DNA of 30,710 nucleotides from Ardenticatenaceae bacterium (GTDB lineage Bacteria; Chloroflexota; Anaerolineae; Promineifilales; Promineifilaceae). Below the pieces are notes generated by a model. That model was given only the letters and a program-made list of their open reading frames with translations, was not told the origin of the DNA and ran no database searches. The DNA lies in NCBI GenBank assembly GCA_020634415.1, contig JACKBT010000052.1, positions 1 to 30,710 on the forward strand, in the 5' to 3' direction. The position numbers and the translations under genes were made by a program. Below, one piece after another: positions 15,692 to 25,500 of the stretch; within the stretch, counting starts at the first letter, position 1; each line of letters begins with the position of its first letter.

Positions 15692-15782
15692 GTAACTACT
15701 AACCCTCCGGGAGGTTTCAAACGAGATGTTACCTCTGGGACAAACCTCCCGGAGGATCGCTCCAGAGAGGCTAAGTAGTTAC
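15692..15782. repeat. Intergenic inverted-repeat element, copy 2
   Basis: Inverted ends GTAACTACTAACC and GGCTAAGTAGTTAC enclose CTCCGGGAGG and CTCCCGGAGG palindromes. It is related to the element at 1107-1200. It lies between the GH32 gene and the GT4 gene and would be transcribed as a structured spacer in their mRNA. Confidence 0.6.
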
Positions 15783-15802
15783 CGAGGAATGAGAAACTCT
15801 GC

Positions 15803-17095
15803 CTACACCCCCTCCCCCGCGCTGCGCTGCACCACCGAATGAAAAATTGCCAGACTCTTCTTGGCAATCCCCGTCCAGCCAAAATTACGCCGCGCAAAAC
15901 GCGCCCCCTCCACCGACAGTTGATGCGCCAGGTCAGGATACAACATCGGAAAAGCCAGCATCGTGCCATACTCAATCGGCCGATTCGGATTGGCATACAG
16001 CGCATGTTTGCCAAAATCAATCAGCTCAAACAGCCCCCCATGCACCGTAATAATCGCTGGCGTGCCACAGGCCATCGCCTCAATTGCCACCATGCCAAAC
16101 GGCTCATACCGCGACGACAGCGAGAAAACCGAAGCCGCCCGATAATAATCCGCCAAATCCTCATCAGCCACATACTGCACCCACTTAATCTTGTCACTCA
16201 CCCCCAACTCCGCCGCAATTTTTTGCAGGCCAGCCACCCCCTCATCATCCTGGATGGAGCTTTCGCCACCAATGCCCGCTATCAATCGGGCCTCCGGCAC
16301 CAATTCAACCAGCGTCGGCAAAGCCTGAATCAGCAAATCATACCCCTTGTTATGCGCCATACGGCCCAGCGTCAAAACATCCGAAACATGCAAATCATAC
16401 TTTTGCTGCAAAGCCTGCCGCTCCGCCTGGCGCACCGGCGAAAAGCGATCTTCATCCATACCTGGTGGAATCGTCGTCAACCGCTGCCCCAGCAGATCAT
16501 ACTCCGCCCTGAGCAGATCAGCCTGCGGCTCAGTCGTGGCAATCACGTGATCACAGGTCTGGTAAACCAGAAACTCCTTGCGGATGCGCTCTTTGAAGCG
16601 GTAAGTCGTCTCCATCTCCGCCACCTCCATGTCATTGCCCATATTTTGCTGCTTCCACCAGCCCAACGAGTGCGGCGTATGAATGTGAGGAATTTCCAAC
16701 TCCTCAGCAATCTTCTGTCCGGCCCAACCCGCATCCCAGTAATGGGAATAGATAATGTCATAGCGATAGGTGCGGGCGCGGATGGCCGACAATAAATTCG
16801 TGACAAAATCGCCCACATGATCGTGCATGTCCTCTTTGCGGATAAATTCTTTGCCTCCAAAGGGAATGCGCCAAACACGCAAGTTCTCATTCACCTCATC
16901 ATATTCAGGCTGGTCTTCAAAGCGGCGTGTCACCAAATCCACGCGGCGGCCCAGGCGGCTAAAGCGTTTGGCCAGTTCCAATACATACACCACCTGCCCA
17001 CCCGTGTCTGGTTTGCCCAGTTCCGGCTCGGCCGAAACATAACCGTGTAATGAGATCATTAAAATATTGTTGATTGGTTGCGAAAAGGTTTCCAA
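15803..17095 (-). CDS. Sucrose-phosphate-synthase-like GT4 glycosyltransferase
   Basis: A 430-residue retaining GT-B glycosyltransferase most like sucrose-phosphate/sucrose synthases. The N-terminal ILMISLHGY and GKPDTGGQVVYVLELAK is the acceptor/UDP-glucose loop signature. YSHYWDAGWAG, HTPHSLGWWK and TIPPGMDEDRF follow. The C-terminal donor half has SSRYEPFGMVAIEAMACGTP with the catalytic EX7E. It would make sucrose-6-phosphate from NDP-glucose and fructose-6-phosphate. The next gene upstream carries a sucrose-phosphatase domain, which supports the pathway. The TTG start is supported by AAGGAG about 11 nt upstream; the next ATG, 12 codons in, would cut into the first beta-strand. It lies 37 nt behind the phosphatase-glycosidase gene. 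The gene contains no ACGGCCGT site, unlike most of the window. Confidence 0.85.
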   Translation of the reverse strand: METFSQPINNILMISLHGYVSAEPELGKPDTGGQVVYVLELAKRFSRLGRRVDLVTRRFEDQPEYDEVNENLRVWRIPFGGKEFIRKEDMHDHVGDFVTNLLSAIRARTYRYDIIYSHYWDAGWAGQKIAEELEIPHIHTPHSLGWWKQQNMGNDMEVAEMETTYRFKERIRKEFLVYQTCDHVIATTEPQADLLRAEYDLLGQRLTTIPPGMDEDRFSPVRQAERQALQQKYDLHVSDVLTLGRMAHNKGYDLLIQALPTLVELVPEARLIAGIGGESSIQDDEGVAGLQKIAAELGVSDKIKWVQYVADEDLADYYRAASVFSLSSRYEPFGMVAIEAMACGTPAIITVHGGLFELIDFGKHALYANPNRPIEYGTMLAFPMLYPDLAHQLSVEGARFARRNFGWTGIAKKSLAIFHSVVQRSAGEGV

Positions 17096-17132
17096 TTTTT
17101 TCCTACTCCTTATTGCGCCCGACCCAAAAGGC

Positions 17133-19205
17133 TCAGGCGATTACGTGTAAATCATGACAGGCACGGATAAATTCGGAAGCTGACCAGGCTTGGAAAGCTT
17201 TGCCCATCGGCCGTCCGGTACGACCGTGTGCCCATTCGTTAAACTCCCATTCATGCAAAATGCCCAGCTTGTTTAATTCTGTGAGATGATACAATTCCTG
17301 CAAAGCCAGATCGCGTAAGCCCAGTTTGTTTACAAAGCGCACCCAATGCCCACCTACAAAAGGCCAAATGCCGCCGTTGTGGTAATGGTGGGGCAGGTTA
17401 AGCAGGTTAACCGTGTAATAGGCCCGCCAATCGTTGTCGCCGACGGTGACGGCGGGGTAGAGGTTGGCTATGGGGTACGGTTCGTTGACACCCACGCCCC
17501 ACAAAAAGCGGAAGGTTTGGCTGGCGCGGGGGACATCAATCACATCGTAAAGAAAGGCCAGCACATTACCCAATGTGTCGCAGCGCCAACTGAAGTCGAA
17601 GGGGGTTATTTGGGCCAGGAGATAGCGGGCATCACCGATGGAAAATTGTTGTTCGGCGAAGGAGATAGATTGATAGACGGTTTGTTGGGTTGTGGGCCAA
17701 AAGTTGGCGAGGATTTCGCGCTTGATGGTTCTGGCCCAGCGGAGATAGTCTCCGGCCCGCTGCTCGTCGCCCAGCATTTGCAGCAGTCGGCCAAAGCATA
17801 CGTTGCTGCGATACCAGATGACTTCATCATAAAGAACGTTGTAGCTGCGGCCAAACAAATCTGTCCAATCGCCTGCTTCGGGGATTTCGAGGAGGGCATC
17901 GTTGTTGCTGTCGTGGGCGGCCAGCCAATCCATGACGTGCTGCATGGGGGGCATGTATTGGCGCAGGAAGTCGTGGTCTTGGGTTTGGGCGACATAGGCG
18001 TAGAAGGCGATGATGACCCATGCGCCGCTGTCTACGGCGGCGATGCCGCCAATGCCTGAGTAGTCGGGGCTGGCATCGTCTATGCGGACGTTGGCGGGGA
18101 TTTGGCCGTTGGGGGAGATGTTTTCGAGGAGGGTGATGAGGGTTTGACGTTGGCATTGGTGGATGTCTTCGTCTTGGGTGAGGAGGGGGAGTGAGCCGAG
18201 GATGGTGATGGCCCCGTCTCTGGCCCAAACGCTGCGATAGTTGGCATCTGTGCCGATGACGTCGTTGTCGGCCAGGGAGCAGGCGGAGAAGCCGAGGGGG
18301 GTTATGTTGCGTTTGAGGGCTTCGATGGCTTTGTGGTAGCCGTAGCGGATGGTGGCGAGTTGTTCTTGGGAGAGGAGGCCGATGGTTTCGCCGCTGGAGG
18401 TGCGAATGGTGTCGCGCAGGTGATCGAGGGTAGACGGCCGTTTCTCCTCCTCCACCACTTCTTCCATAACGCCATAATGCTGCAAACCCGCCAGCACAGC
18501 CTGCGCACAAACCTTGTGGGGCGGCGCAGCATAGATGGATAAATCTTTCACCTTTGCCAGCAGTTCCGGCTGGGCATTGCCGGGCACAATCCCTTGCACA
18601 TCGGGCAGGGCAAACATGGCGCTGTCGTTGCCGCTGTCGCCCGCAACCAGCACCTGGTTGGGGGACAGATCGAGATGCTGCAAAAGCCAGCGGAGGGCAT
18701 TGCCTTTGTTGGCCCACTTGGGCAAGATATCCAGATGCCGGGAACTGGAATAGACCACATGCACTTCCAGGCCGGCCTGGTCCAGGGCGGTGCGCAGGTC
18801 GTTTAGATGTTCGGGCGTGGCATCGTCCAGATACCAGCTCGATTTGTAGGCGTTTTGGTAATGTTGGGGCTGTTTGGTGAGGGGCAGCGAACTCTGGTGG
18901 AGGATTTGGTCAACCTGTGCCAGATTCCAGCCTTCTTCTAAAATCTCGGTGAACTCTTTGAGGAGCGTTTGGGCCTGGGCATCGTAAACGGCCGTACCCA
19001 CGCCGCTGATGATGTAGTCGGGGATGGGTAAACGGCCGTTATCCACCAGCCGCTGCACATCAGCCAACAAACGCCCAGAGTTGTAACAGAGTAACGGCCG
19101 TTCCCCCTTTTCTAGCTGCTGCCATGCGGCCTTAAAATGCTGGGCCGAAGGGTCATCGCCCAATAAAGTGCCATCCAAATCGGTGGCAAATAAACGAAAG
19201 GTCAT
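17133..19205 (-). CDS. Fusion: sucrose-phosphate phosphatase and (alpha/alpha)6 glycosidase
   Basis: A 690-residue two-domain enzyme. Residues 1-245 are a HAD-IIB phosphatase of the sucrose-6-phosphate phosphatase type: ATDLDGTLLG (nucleophile Asp 9, Asp 11), CYNSGR, LPKWANKGNAL (Lys), and VAGDSGND. Residues about 265-690 are an (alpha/alpha)6-barrel glycosidase like GH100 neutral invertases or amylo-alpha-1,6-glucosidases: SVWARDGAI, AVDSGAWVIIAFYAY, PEAGDWTDLFGRSYN, HHYHNGGIWPFVGGHW, and HEWEFNEWAHGRTGRPMGK. The phosphatase would release sucrose from the product of the neighbouring GT4 enzyme. The glycosidase may cleave sucrose or a related glucoside, so the fusion is odd. AAGGA precedes the ATG. 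The linker (near residue 257) is written by ACGGCCGT at 18434, where base composition flips. A strong promoter lies upstream. Confidence 0.82.
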   Translation of the reverse strand: MTFRLFATDLDGTLLGDDPSAQHFKAAWQQLEKGERPLLCYNSGRLLADVQRLVDNGRLPIPDYIISGVGTAVYDAQAQTLLKEFTEILEEGWNLAQVDQILHQSSLPLTKQPQHYQNAYKSSWYLDDATPEHLNDLRTALDQAGLEVHVVYSSSRHLDILPKWANKGNALRWLLQHLDLSPNQVLVAGDSGNDSAMFALPDVQGIVPGNAQPELLAKVKDLSIYAAPPHKVCAQAVLAGLQHYGVMEEVVEEEKRPSTLDHLRDTIRTSSGETIGLLSQEQLATIRYGYHKAIEALKRNITPLGFSACSLADNDVIGTDANYRSVWARDGAITILGSLPLLTQDEDIHQCQRQTLITLLENISPNGQIPANVRIDDASPDYSGIGGIAAVDSGAWVIIAFYAYVAQTQDHDFLRQYMPPMQHVMDWLAAHDSNNDALLEIPEAGDWTDLFGRSYNVLYDEVIWYRSNVCFGRLLQMLGDEQRAGDYLRWARTIKREILANFWPTTQQTVYQSISFAEQQFSIGDARYLLAQITPFDFSWRCDTLGNVLAFLYDVIDVPRASQTFRFLWGVGVNEPYPIANLYPAVTVGDNDWRAYYTVNLLNLPHHYHNGGIWPFVGGHWVRFVNKLGLRDLALQELYHLTELNKLGILHEWEFNEWAHGRTGRPMGKAFQAWSASEFIRACHDLHVIA

Positions 19206-19235
19206 AGAGAGTTGTCCTTAGTATATAAACGAAAA

Positions 19236-19276
19236 ACGGCCGTTTTCACAAACCTAACGATCTTGAAAACGGCCGT
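19236..19276. repeat. Paired ACGGCCGT palindromes in operon leader
   Basis: Two copies of the palindrome, GAAAACGGCCGTTTTC (a perfect 16-bp palindrome) and GAAAACGGCCGTT, 25 bp apart in the 5' leader between the sucrose-operon promoter and ATG 19205. They could form alternative hairpins in the mRNA. Confidence 0.6.
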
Positions 19277-19333
19277 TGCCTACAGGTATGAATGTTTTCA
19301 ATCAAGTCCGTCTAAGCAGATTTGCACCCCTCC

Positions 19334-19361
19334 ATCATACTGCCCCCAGCTATTGTGTCAA
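19334..19361 (-). promoter_or_regulatory. Strong sigma70-type promoter for the sucrose operon
   Basis: On the minus strand, a perfect TTGACA -35 (19356-19361) and a TATGAT -10 (19334-19339) with a 16-nt spacer. The predicted start near 19327 gives a leader of about 120 nt before the ATG of the phosphatase-glycosidase gene. Confidence 0.75.
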
Positions 19362-19449
19362 CACCCTCTAAGCAGTTACTTGGGCTTTTAGGGCCTCGGC
19401 ATCGAAAACGGTGCTGCAGCCCTGTTCCATAGACAGTTAACATAAGAAG

Positions 19450-22347
19450 TTACTGGGTCAAGGCTTCTAACTGCTGCAAATCTTGCTGGAGGGCATCCAA
19501 TTCCGCCCCATAGGTGGCCCAATCGCCATCCCGCTGCGCGGCTTCGGCGGCTTCAAAGTGGGCGTTGGCCGATTGGATGAGTTCGTCGAGGGTGAGGTCG
19601 GTGGCGGGGATTTCAGTTGTGGGGGGAACGGCCGTTTCCTCCCCCTCCTCCTCTTCATTATCAATCGTCGCCACCTCCCCTGGGGGCAGTTCAAACAGAT
19701 CGGCCAACGCTTCACCAAGTGTCTCCCGCATAATAATGCGTTCATCACTAGACACAATAATCCGCTTCAACTCCGGCAGCGCACTCGTATCCGAACGGAG
19801 ATAAATAGGCTCCACATAGAGAAAATTATCCTCAATCGGCATCACTATCAGATTGCCACGAATAATGCTAGAGCCACGCTGATCCCACAGTGAAAACTGC
19901 TGCGAAATCTCCGGCTCCTGGCTAATCCGGCTTTCCACCTGGATGGGGCCAAAAACCAACTCCTGCTTAGGCAGTTCATAAACCACCAATTCGCCATAGT
20001 ATTCAGGATCATTCCGCGCCGCCAGCCAGGCCACCATATTGTCCTTGCCTGCGGGCGTGTAGGGCTGAATGAGCAGATATTCCGACTCCGTTTCACCGGG
20101 CAGGGGCAGCAGTACGTAATACGGCTCCATCTGCTGTTCGGCCGTGCTGCTCAGACTGCTCTGCGAGGTGGTGAACACTTCAGTAGCGATCTCCCACTGA
20201 TCTTCTTTATTGTAGAAAACGCGCACATCCGTCATGTGGTAGACGAGGTATTGGAAGCGTTGAATGGTGAAAAGGTCTTCGGGGTAGCGCAGATGGGAGT
20301 GTAAATCGGCGGGCATCTCATCCAGCGGCTGGAGTAGGCCAGGGAAGGCGCGATCATAAGCGCGGATGATGGGATCATTGGGGTCGGCCAGATAGAAGCG
20401 AACTGTACCATTGTAGGCATCTACCGTGATTTTAACGGCGTTGCGAATGTAGTTAAGGCGGCCGATTGCAGGCCATTCCATCGGCGTGGCATAGGGGAAG
20501 CGGTTGCTGACAGTGTAGCCATCGAGCATCCACATCAAACGGCCGTCATCCGTCACAATCAAATACGGGTCATCATCCAGATAAATAAACGGCGCAATCA
20601 TCTGCACCCGCGTCTTAATCTCCCGGTGGAACTGCACCCGCGTCCCCGTATTAATCTCATTACTCAACAGAATATTGGCATCCCCTTCCCGAATGGCAAA
20701 AGCAATCCGCTTAAAATAGCTGTCCAACGGCACACCACCCGTACCAGCATAGCTGGTATACACATTCTCATTGCCGCTGGGGTAGCTAAACTCCTCACGC
20801 CCACTGCTCACAAACACATTATCCGTCGTGAGTTCACCATAATAAATTTCGGGGCGCGTCACCTCCAGATCAATCCGGCTGCGCGGCGGCAAATCTTGGA
20901 TAAAGAACTGGGGCTGTCCATCCGATGTCACTTCGTCTACAGGGTTCATCACCACGCCATAACCATGCGTAAATTCCAGATTTTCATTCACCCACGAGCG
21001 CGAAGGCAGCTCTGCTTTGTTTAGCTCACGGGCCGCCAACATCACCTGCCGTGTCTGCCCATCAATCTCGTAACGGTCAATGTCAATCTCGCCAAACTCG
21101 TAATACGGCCGTAAAGCCTGCAACTGCTCATACGTATCCCGCAGCGGCCGATAATCCCACAAACGCACATTCTTCAAGATGGCCTCATTGGCAATAATAT
21201 CCGCTTCAGACAGAGGATCGCCCAATTCAAAGGTACGCCGTTCAATCTTGTCCAGGCCAAAAGCCAGGCGGGTGGCATCAATATTGTATTGGATATACGG
21301 CCGTTCCAACTCGATCTCATTCGGAATCACCGAAAAACGCTGCAGCACCGCCGGATAAATACCCCCCACCACAATGGCCGCCGCCAACCACAGCGCCCCA
21401 GTAATGAGTAACGGCCGTATCGCCAAACGCACCACATTATAAAGCGCCGCCAGCACCGCCAGCACCATCACAATCATCTGCACCCACAACGCCCACCGCG
21501 ACGCATTCATATCCGTATAACTCGCACCAAACACCACCCCACGCGGCGAATACAACAGATCAAACAAACTTAGCCCATGCCCCACCGCCCACAACAGCAA
21601 AACCAACACCAGCAAAATCGCCACATGCCGCCGCATCTCCGGCGACTGCGCCAACTGCCACCGCCCCTGCTGAATATCCGGCAGCCGATTCAAGAGATAA
21701 ATAGGCACCAACCCAATCAGCGTAATAACCAGCAGCGAAACCAGCCAGCCCTGCAAAAAACGAAAAATAGGCAGTTCAAACAGATAAAAGCTGATGTCAT
21801 AGCCATAAACAGGATCAGCGGCACCAAAAGGAACCCGATTAAAAAAGAGCAAAAACTCCTCCCACATCTGCCCCCCCGAACTGCTAAAACCCAACGTCAA
21901 CACCAGCGCCGCCCCCGTAATAAGCCACCTCAACCCCGGAATTTGCAAAAGCTGTGGCTGATGAGGTGGCGTACTGCGGATGGCCCGCAAACGGCCGATA
22001 TGCCAATTCAACAGCAGCACCCCCGCCGCCAACACAAAAAAGACCACCGAACTACCCACACGCACCCCCCACTGCGTCAGCCACACCGAGCGATAGCCCA
22101 ACTCCGTAAACCACAACCAATCCGTATACGTTGTCACAATCCAGCTCAGACTCAAAAACAGCACCACCACAAGCGCAATCAGCCAAGTAGTGCGGCTAAT
22201 GCGAAAAGGCTGCACCGGGCGCGGAAAAGGGGGACGATTACGGCCGTTATCACCACCATCATCACCCCCGCTGCCACCATCCTCCCAATCCTTCATCGCC
22301 CGACGAAAAACTTCTGGAATGTCAAAGCGATTATCATCATCATTCAT
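19450..22347 (-). CDS. UPF0182 family integral membrane protein
   Basis: A 965-residue protein of the UPF0182 (COG1615) family, widespread in Actinobacteria, Chloroflexota and Cyanobacteria, function unknown. After a Gly/Asp-rich cytosolic start (about 20-45) there are about seven hydrophobic helices between residues 54 and 345 (TTWLIALVVVLFLSLSWIV; a WLWFTELGYRSVW family motif follows helix 1). A large extracytoplasmic region follows, with RPYIQYNIDATRLAFGL, SWVNENLEFTHGYG, MNPVDEV, PEIYYGE and IAFAIREGDANILLS stretches. The acidic C-terminal tail (about 890-965) is typical of the family. GGAG lies 9 nt before the ATG. It is transcribed alone; no recognisable partner lies beside it. Confidence 0.95.
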   Translation of the reverse strand: MNDDDNRFDIPEVFRRAMKDWEDGGSGGDDGGDNGRNRPPFPRPVQPFRISRTTWLIALVVVLFLSLSWIVTTYTDWLWFTELGYRSVWLTQWGVRVGSSVVFFVLAAGVLLLNWHIGRLRAIRSTPPHQPQLLQIPGLRWLITGAALVLTLGFSSSGGQMWEEFLLFFNRVPFGAADPVYGYDISFYLFELPIFRFLQGWLVSLLVITLIGLVPIYLLNRLPDIQQGRWQLAQSPEMRRHVAILLVLVLLLWAVGHGLSLFDLLYSPRGVVFGASYTDMNASRWALWVQMIVMVLAVLAALYNVVRLAIRPLLITGALWLAAAIVVGGIYPAVLQRFSVIPNEIELERPYIQYNIDATRLAFGLDKIERRTFELGDPLSEADIIANEAILKNVRLWDYRPLRDTYEQLQALRPYYEFGEIDIDRYEIDGQTRQVMLAARELNKAELPSRSWVNENLEFTHGYGVVMNPVDEVTSDGQPQFFIQDLPPRSRIDLEVTRPEIYYGELTTDNVFVSSGREEFSYPSGNENVYTSYAGTGGVPLDSYFKRIAFAIREGDANILLSNEINTGTRVQFHREIKTRVQMIAPFIYLDDDPYLIVTDDGRLMWMLDGYTVSNRFPYATPMEWPAIGRLNYIRNAVKITVDAYNGTVRFYLADPNDPIIRAYDRAFPGLLQPLDEMPADLHSHLRYPEDLFTIQRFQYLVYHMTDVRVFYNKEDQWEIATEVFTTSQSSLSSTAEQQMEPYYVLLPLPGETESEYLLIQPYTPAGKDNMVAWLAARNDPEYYGELVVYELPKQELVFGPIQVESRISQEPEISQQFSLWDQRGSSIIRGNLIVMPIEDNFLYVEPIYLRSDTSALPELKRIIVSSDERIIMRETLGEALADLFELPPGEVATIDNEEEEGEETAVPPTTEIPATDLTLDELIQSANAHFEAAEAAQRDGDWATYGAELDALQQDLQQLEALTQ

Positions 22348-22554
22348 TATGTCTATCTCCTCTAGTCGTAACTACCCTGGGGTCAAACACCATTTAGATA
22401 CTTCATCACAGCCAAGCCACATTCCCATAGGATGAAGCCAGTTAAACTGCCAAGCCTAACCCCTATATCTTGAACCATTGTATTCGATTTTCGTGGATTT
22501 AGCCTGAAAAATCAGGAAGGCATAAGCACACAAACAAACCCAATGCGCCGCAAA

Positions 22555-25500
22555 TTACTCCCCTACCCCCCACACCCGAATCGTGCCATCAGCCGCAGCC
22601 GAAACAATTCGACTGCCATCAGGCAGCAAAGCCACACTGCTCACAGAAGCCGTATGACCTTCCAAAGTCCGCAACAACAGACCGCTCTCCACATGCCAGA
22701 ATCGTATATTGTGATCCCCCGCCCCCGTTATCAGCCACTGTTCATCCCGCGCAAATTGCATACTCCACACTGGACCATTATGACTGCCCAACACATGCAG
22801 CAAAGTTCCATCTTCAACCCGCCACAACCGCACCGTATGATCCAGCGCCGCCGAGGCTAACAGGCCATCATCGGCCGTAAAAGCAAGCTGCCAGATAATG
22901 CCTTTATGTCCTGAAAAGGTCGTTTGCAGCACTTCTTCCGCCAAATGCCACAAATGAATGCGGCGGTCACTCGACCCAGAGGCCAGTAATTGCCCACTGC
23001 TGTTGAAGCAGACACTAGACACAGCATCCCGATGCCCTGGCAATGTTTGCACCCACTCCCCATCAGCCACCCGCCAAATTCGGATCGTTTGGGCTTCGCT
23101 GGCGGATGCCAAATACTGCCCATCAGGAGCAAAACAGACATCCACCACCGCCCCTTCATGCTCCGCCAACGTATGCGTCATAGTACCCGCAGCCGCATCC
23201 CACAAGCGTACAGTTCTGTCTATGGAAGCCGAGGCCAGCAGCTTGCTGTTGGGAGCAAAAGCGAGGCGGTAGATATGACTCAGATGCCCTATCAGAACGT
23301 GTTGCAAGCTAAACTCAGGCAGGGAATAGACCAGGATGCGGGCATGATCGGCCGTTGCCAACAACTGCCCATCATCAGACACAACCAAACTTTGCAGCGG
23401 CCCCATATGACCCTCAAGGGTCGGACCAGCCACACGCGCCGCCACATCCCAAAACTGCACCTGGCTGTCCGTCGTCGAGACCAGAGTTCGGCCATCTGGG
23501 GCAAAAGCAACCGTAAGCACAGGGGAATGATGGCCTGTGAATTCGTGCAGCAGTTCACCTTTATCACTGCTCCACAACCGCACCACATGATCCGAAGAAG
23601 CCGTGGCCATCAACTTGCCATCAGCCGAAAAAGCCAGGTCATTTATTTGCTGATATTGCCCCGTCTGAGAAAACACCTGGCTCACCTTTGTGCCAGATCG
23701 GCGCAGGCGCAGCCAACCAGTGGCATTCATCTGCCAGGCATTCAGCGTCCCATCACGGCTGGCTGAGAAGAAGCGACGGCCGTCTGGCGAAAAAGCAGCC
23801 TTCACCACACCCTTTACATGTTTCTGCAAATACACCAACGACATCTCATCATCAACTTGCCACAGACAAAAATGTTTATCCTCACTGCCAGAAAGCAGAT
23901 TACTGCCATCCGGCGAAAAGGTAAGGGAAGAAATAAAACCACGATGCGCTTCCCACATGTGCAGAAACCGTCTGTTCTCAAGCTCCCAAATAACAATGAC
24001 CCCATTTTCATCAGCAGAGGCCAGAGTCTGCCCATCTGGCGAGAAAGCCAGCGCATAAATGGCACTATCGTGGCTCCTAAGCTCGGCCACAAACTCCCCA
24101 TCTTCAACCTGCCAAAGCTGCACCCTATGCTGCCAAGAACCAGAGGCCAAAAGCTTATCATCTGGCGAAAAGGCCACCGCTTGTACCGGCGAGACAGATT
24201 CCAGAAAACGGATTTCCGCCAAAGGCTGCGTTTGGTATAAATAAATGCCTAACGCCGTTGCCAAAGCCAGCACTTTGCCATCATGTGAATAGACCGCCTG
24301 TTTCACTGCCCCTTTTCCCAGCCTCTCTAACTGTTCATAACCATTTACAGTATCCAGAAGAGCAGGATCAATGTCGTCAATCGTCATCTTCTCAGCCACC
24401 TCCTCTTGAGGTGGCTCCTCCCCTTGTGGGGCAAAGGGCCTCGTTTGGGACTCCTGGCTTAACTGGGCTGTTTGCGCCTCCGACGCGGTGCCTAAACGAA
24501 CCGTTTTATCCAGCGTATCTGAAGAAAATTCAATGAGAGGGGTCGTCGGCGGGCGATTCTTCGTGGTCTGTTCTAATAAGGCTACAGCTTTTTCGCCATA
24601 GCGAGTGTAATTTTTGCGCCGCGTGATGACATGCGTAAAGGACATGCGAGCTAACAACCAGTTTTGGTTGTCTAAGGCCTTCACACCTTCGTCAAAATAG
24701 CGGGCTAGTTCGATTTCTTCCAGGCATCGGGCCAGGGCTTTTTGATAGCTGTTTCTTTGGCTGGCATCTTGCGTTATACCCAGCAGTTTTTCATAAACCA
24801 CTGCGGCCTCTGACCAAATTTCGGCTTGCAGCAGGGTGTTGGCCTGGGCTTCTAGTTGGGAAATAGATTCTGTTGGCCTTTGGCTGGCTCTAAATTCGGC
24901 CGTTTTTGGTCTGGTTGCACGCTTTGGGCTTGTTTGAAGTTGAGCGATTTTTTCGGTGTTACCCGCATTTTCATAGGCGAGCAGGGCCTTATCTATGAGA
25001 CCCCGCTGCAAGGCCATGTCGCCGCGCTGGTTCCACACGGCCGTTTCCACCACCCGCACTCTTGCTTGCAAATCATCATCAACCAGATCAAGGTCATTGA
25101 ACTGATCACAGGCACTCAAAGCCTCATTCCGCGCATCCGCCTGAAGCCGCACTTCCGCCAGCACCACCAACGCCTCGCCTAAAGGCTTTTGCGCCTCAGC
25201 CACATCCAACTTGTAAGCACGCTCCAAATGTTTAACGGCCGTTTCCACCGACCCCACCGCCAGCAGCGAAGCCCCCAGCGCCACCTGCGCCCCCACATGA
25301 TACGGAACCTTACTCACAACCTGGCGAAAAAGCACCGCAGCCGCCTCCGGCTGTGCCTGCGCCATCAACGCCTGCCCCTCCTCAAACACCCCATCTATTT
25401 CCGGGTTCAACAGATGATCCAGGTGCGCCTTCACCAAACCAACAGGCTTAAACTGCCGCACCCAGGCATGAAAAAGAGGGGGTACTAAACCATACGCTTC

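Noticed and set aside
15839..16795. 318-codon plus-strand open frame opposite the GT4 gene
   Set aside because: Antisense shadow of a gene with clear GT4 motifs; no ribosome site and no recognisable domain.
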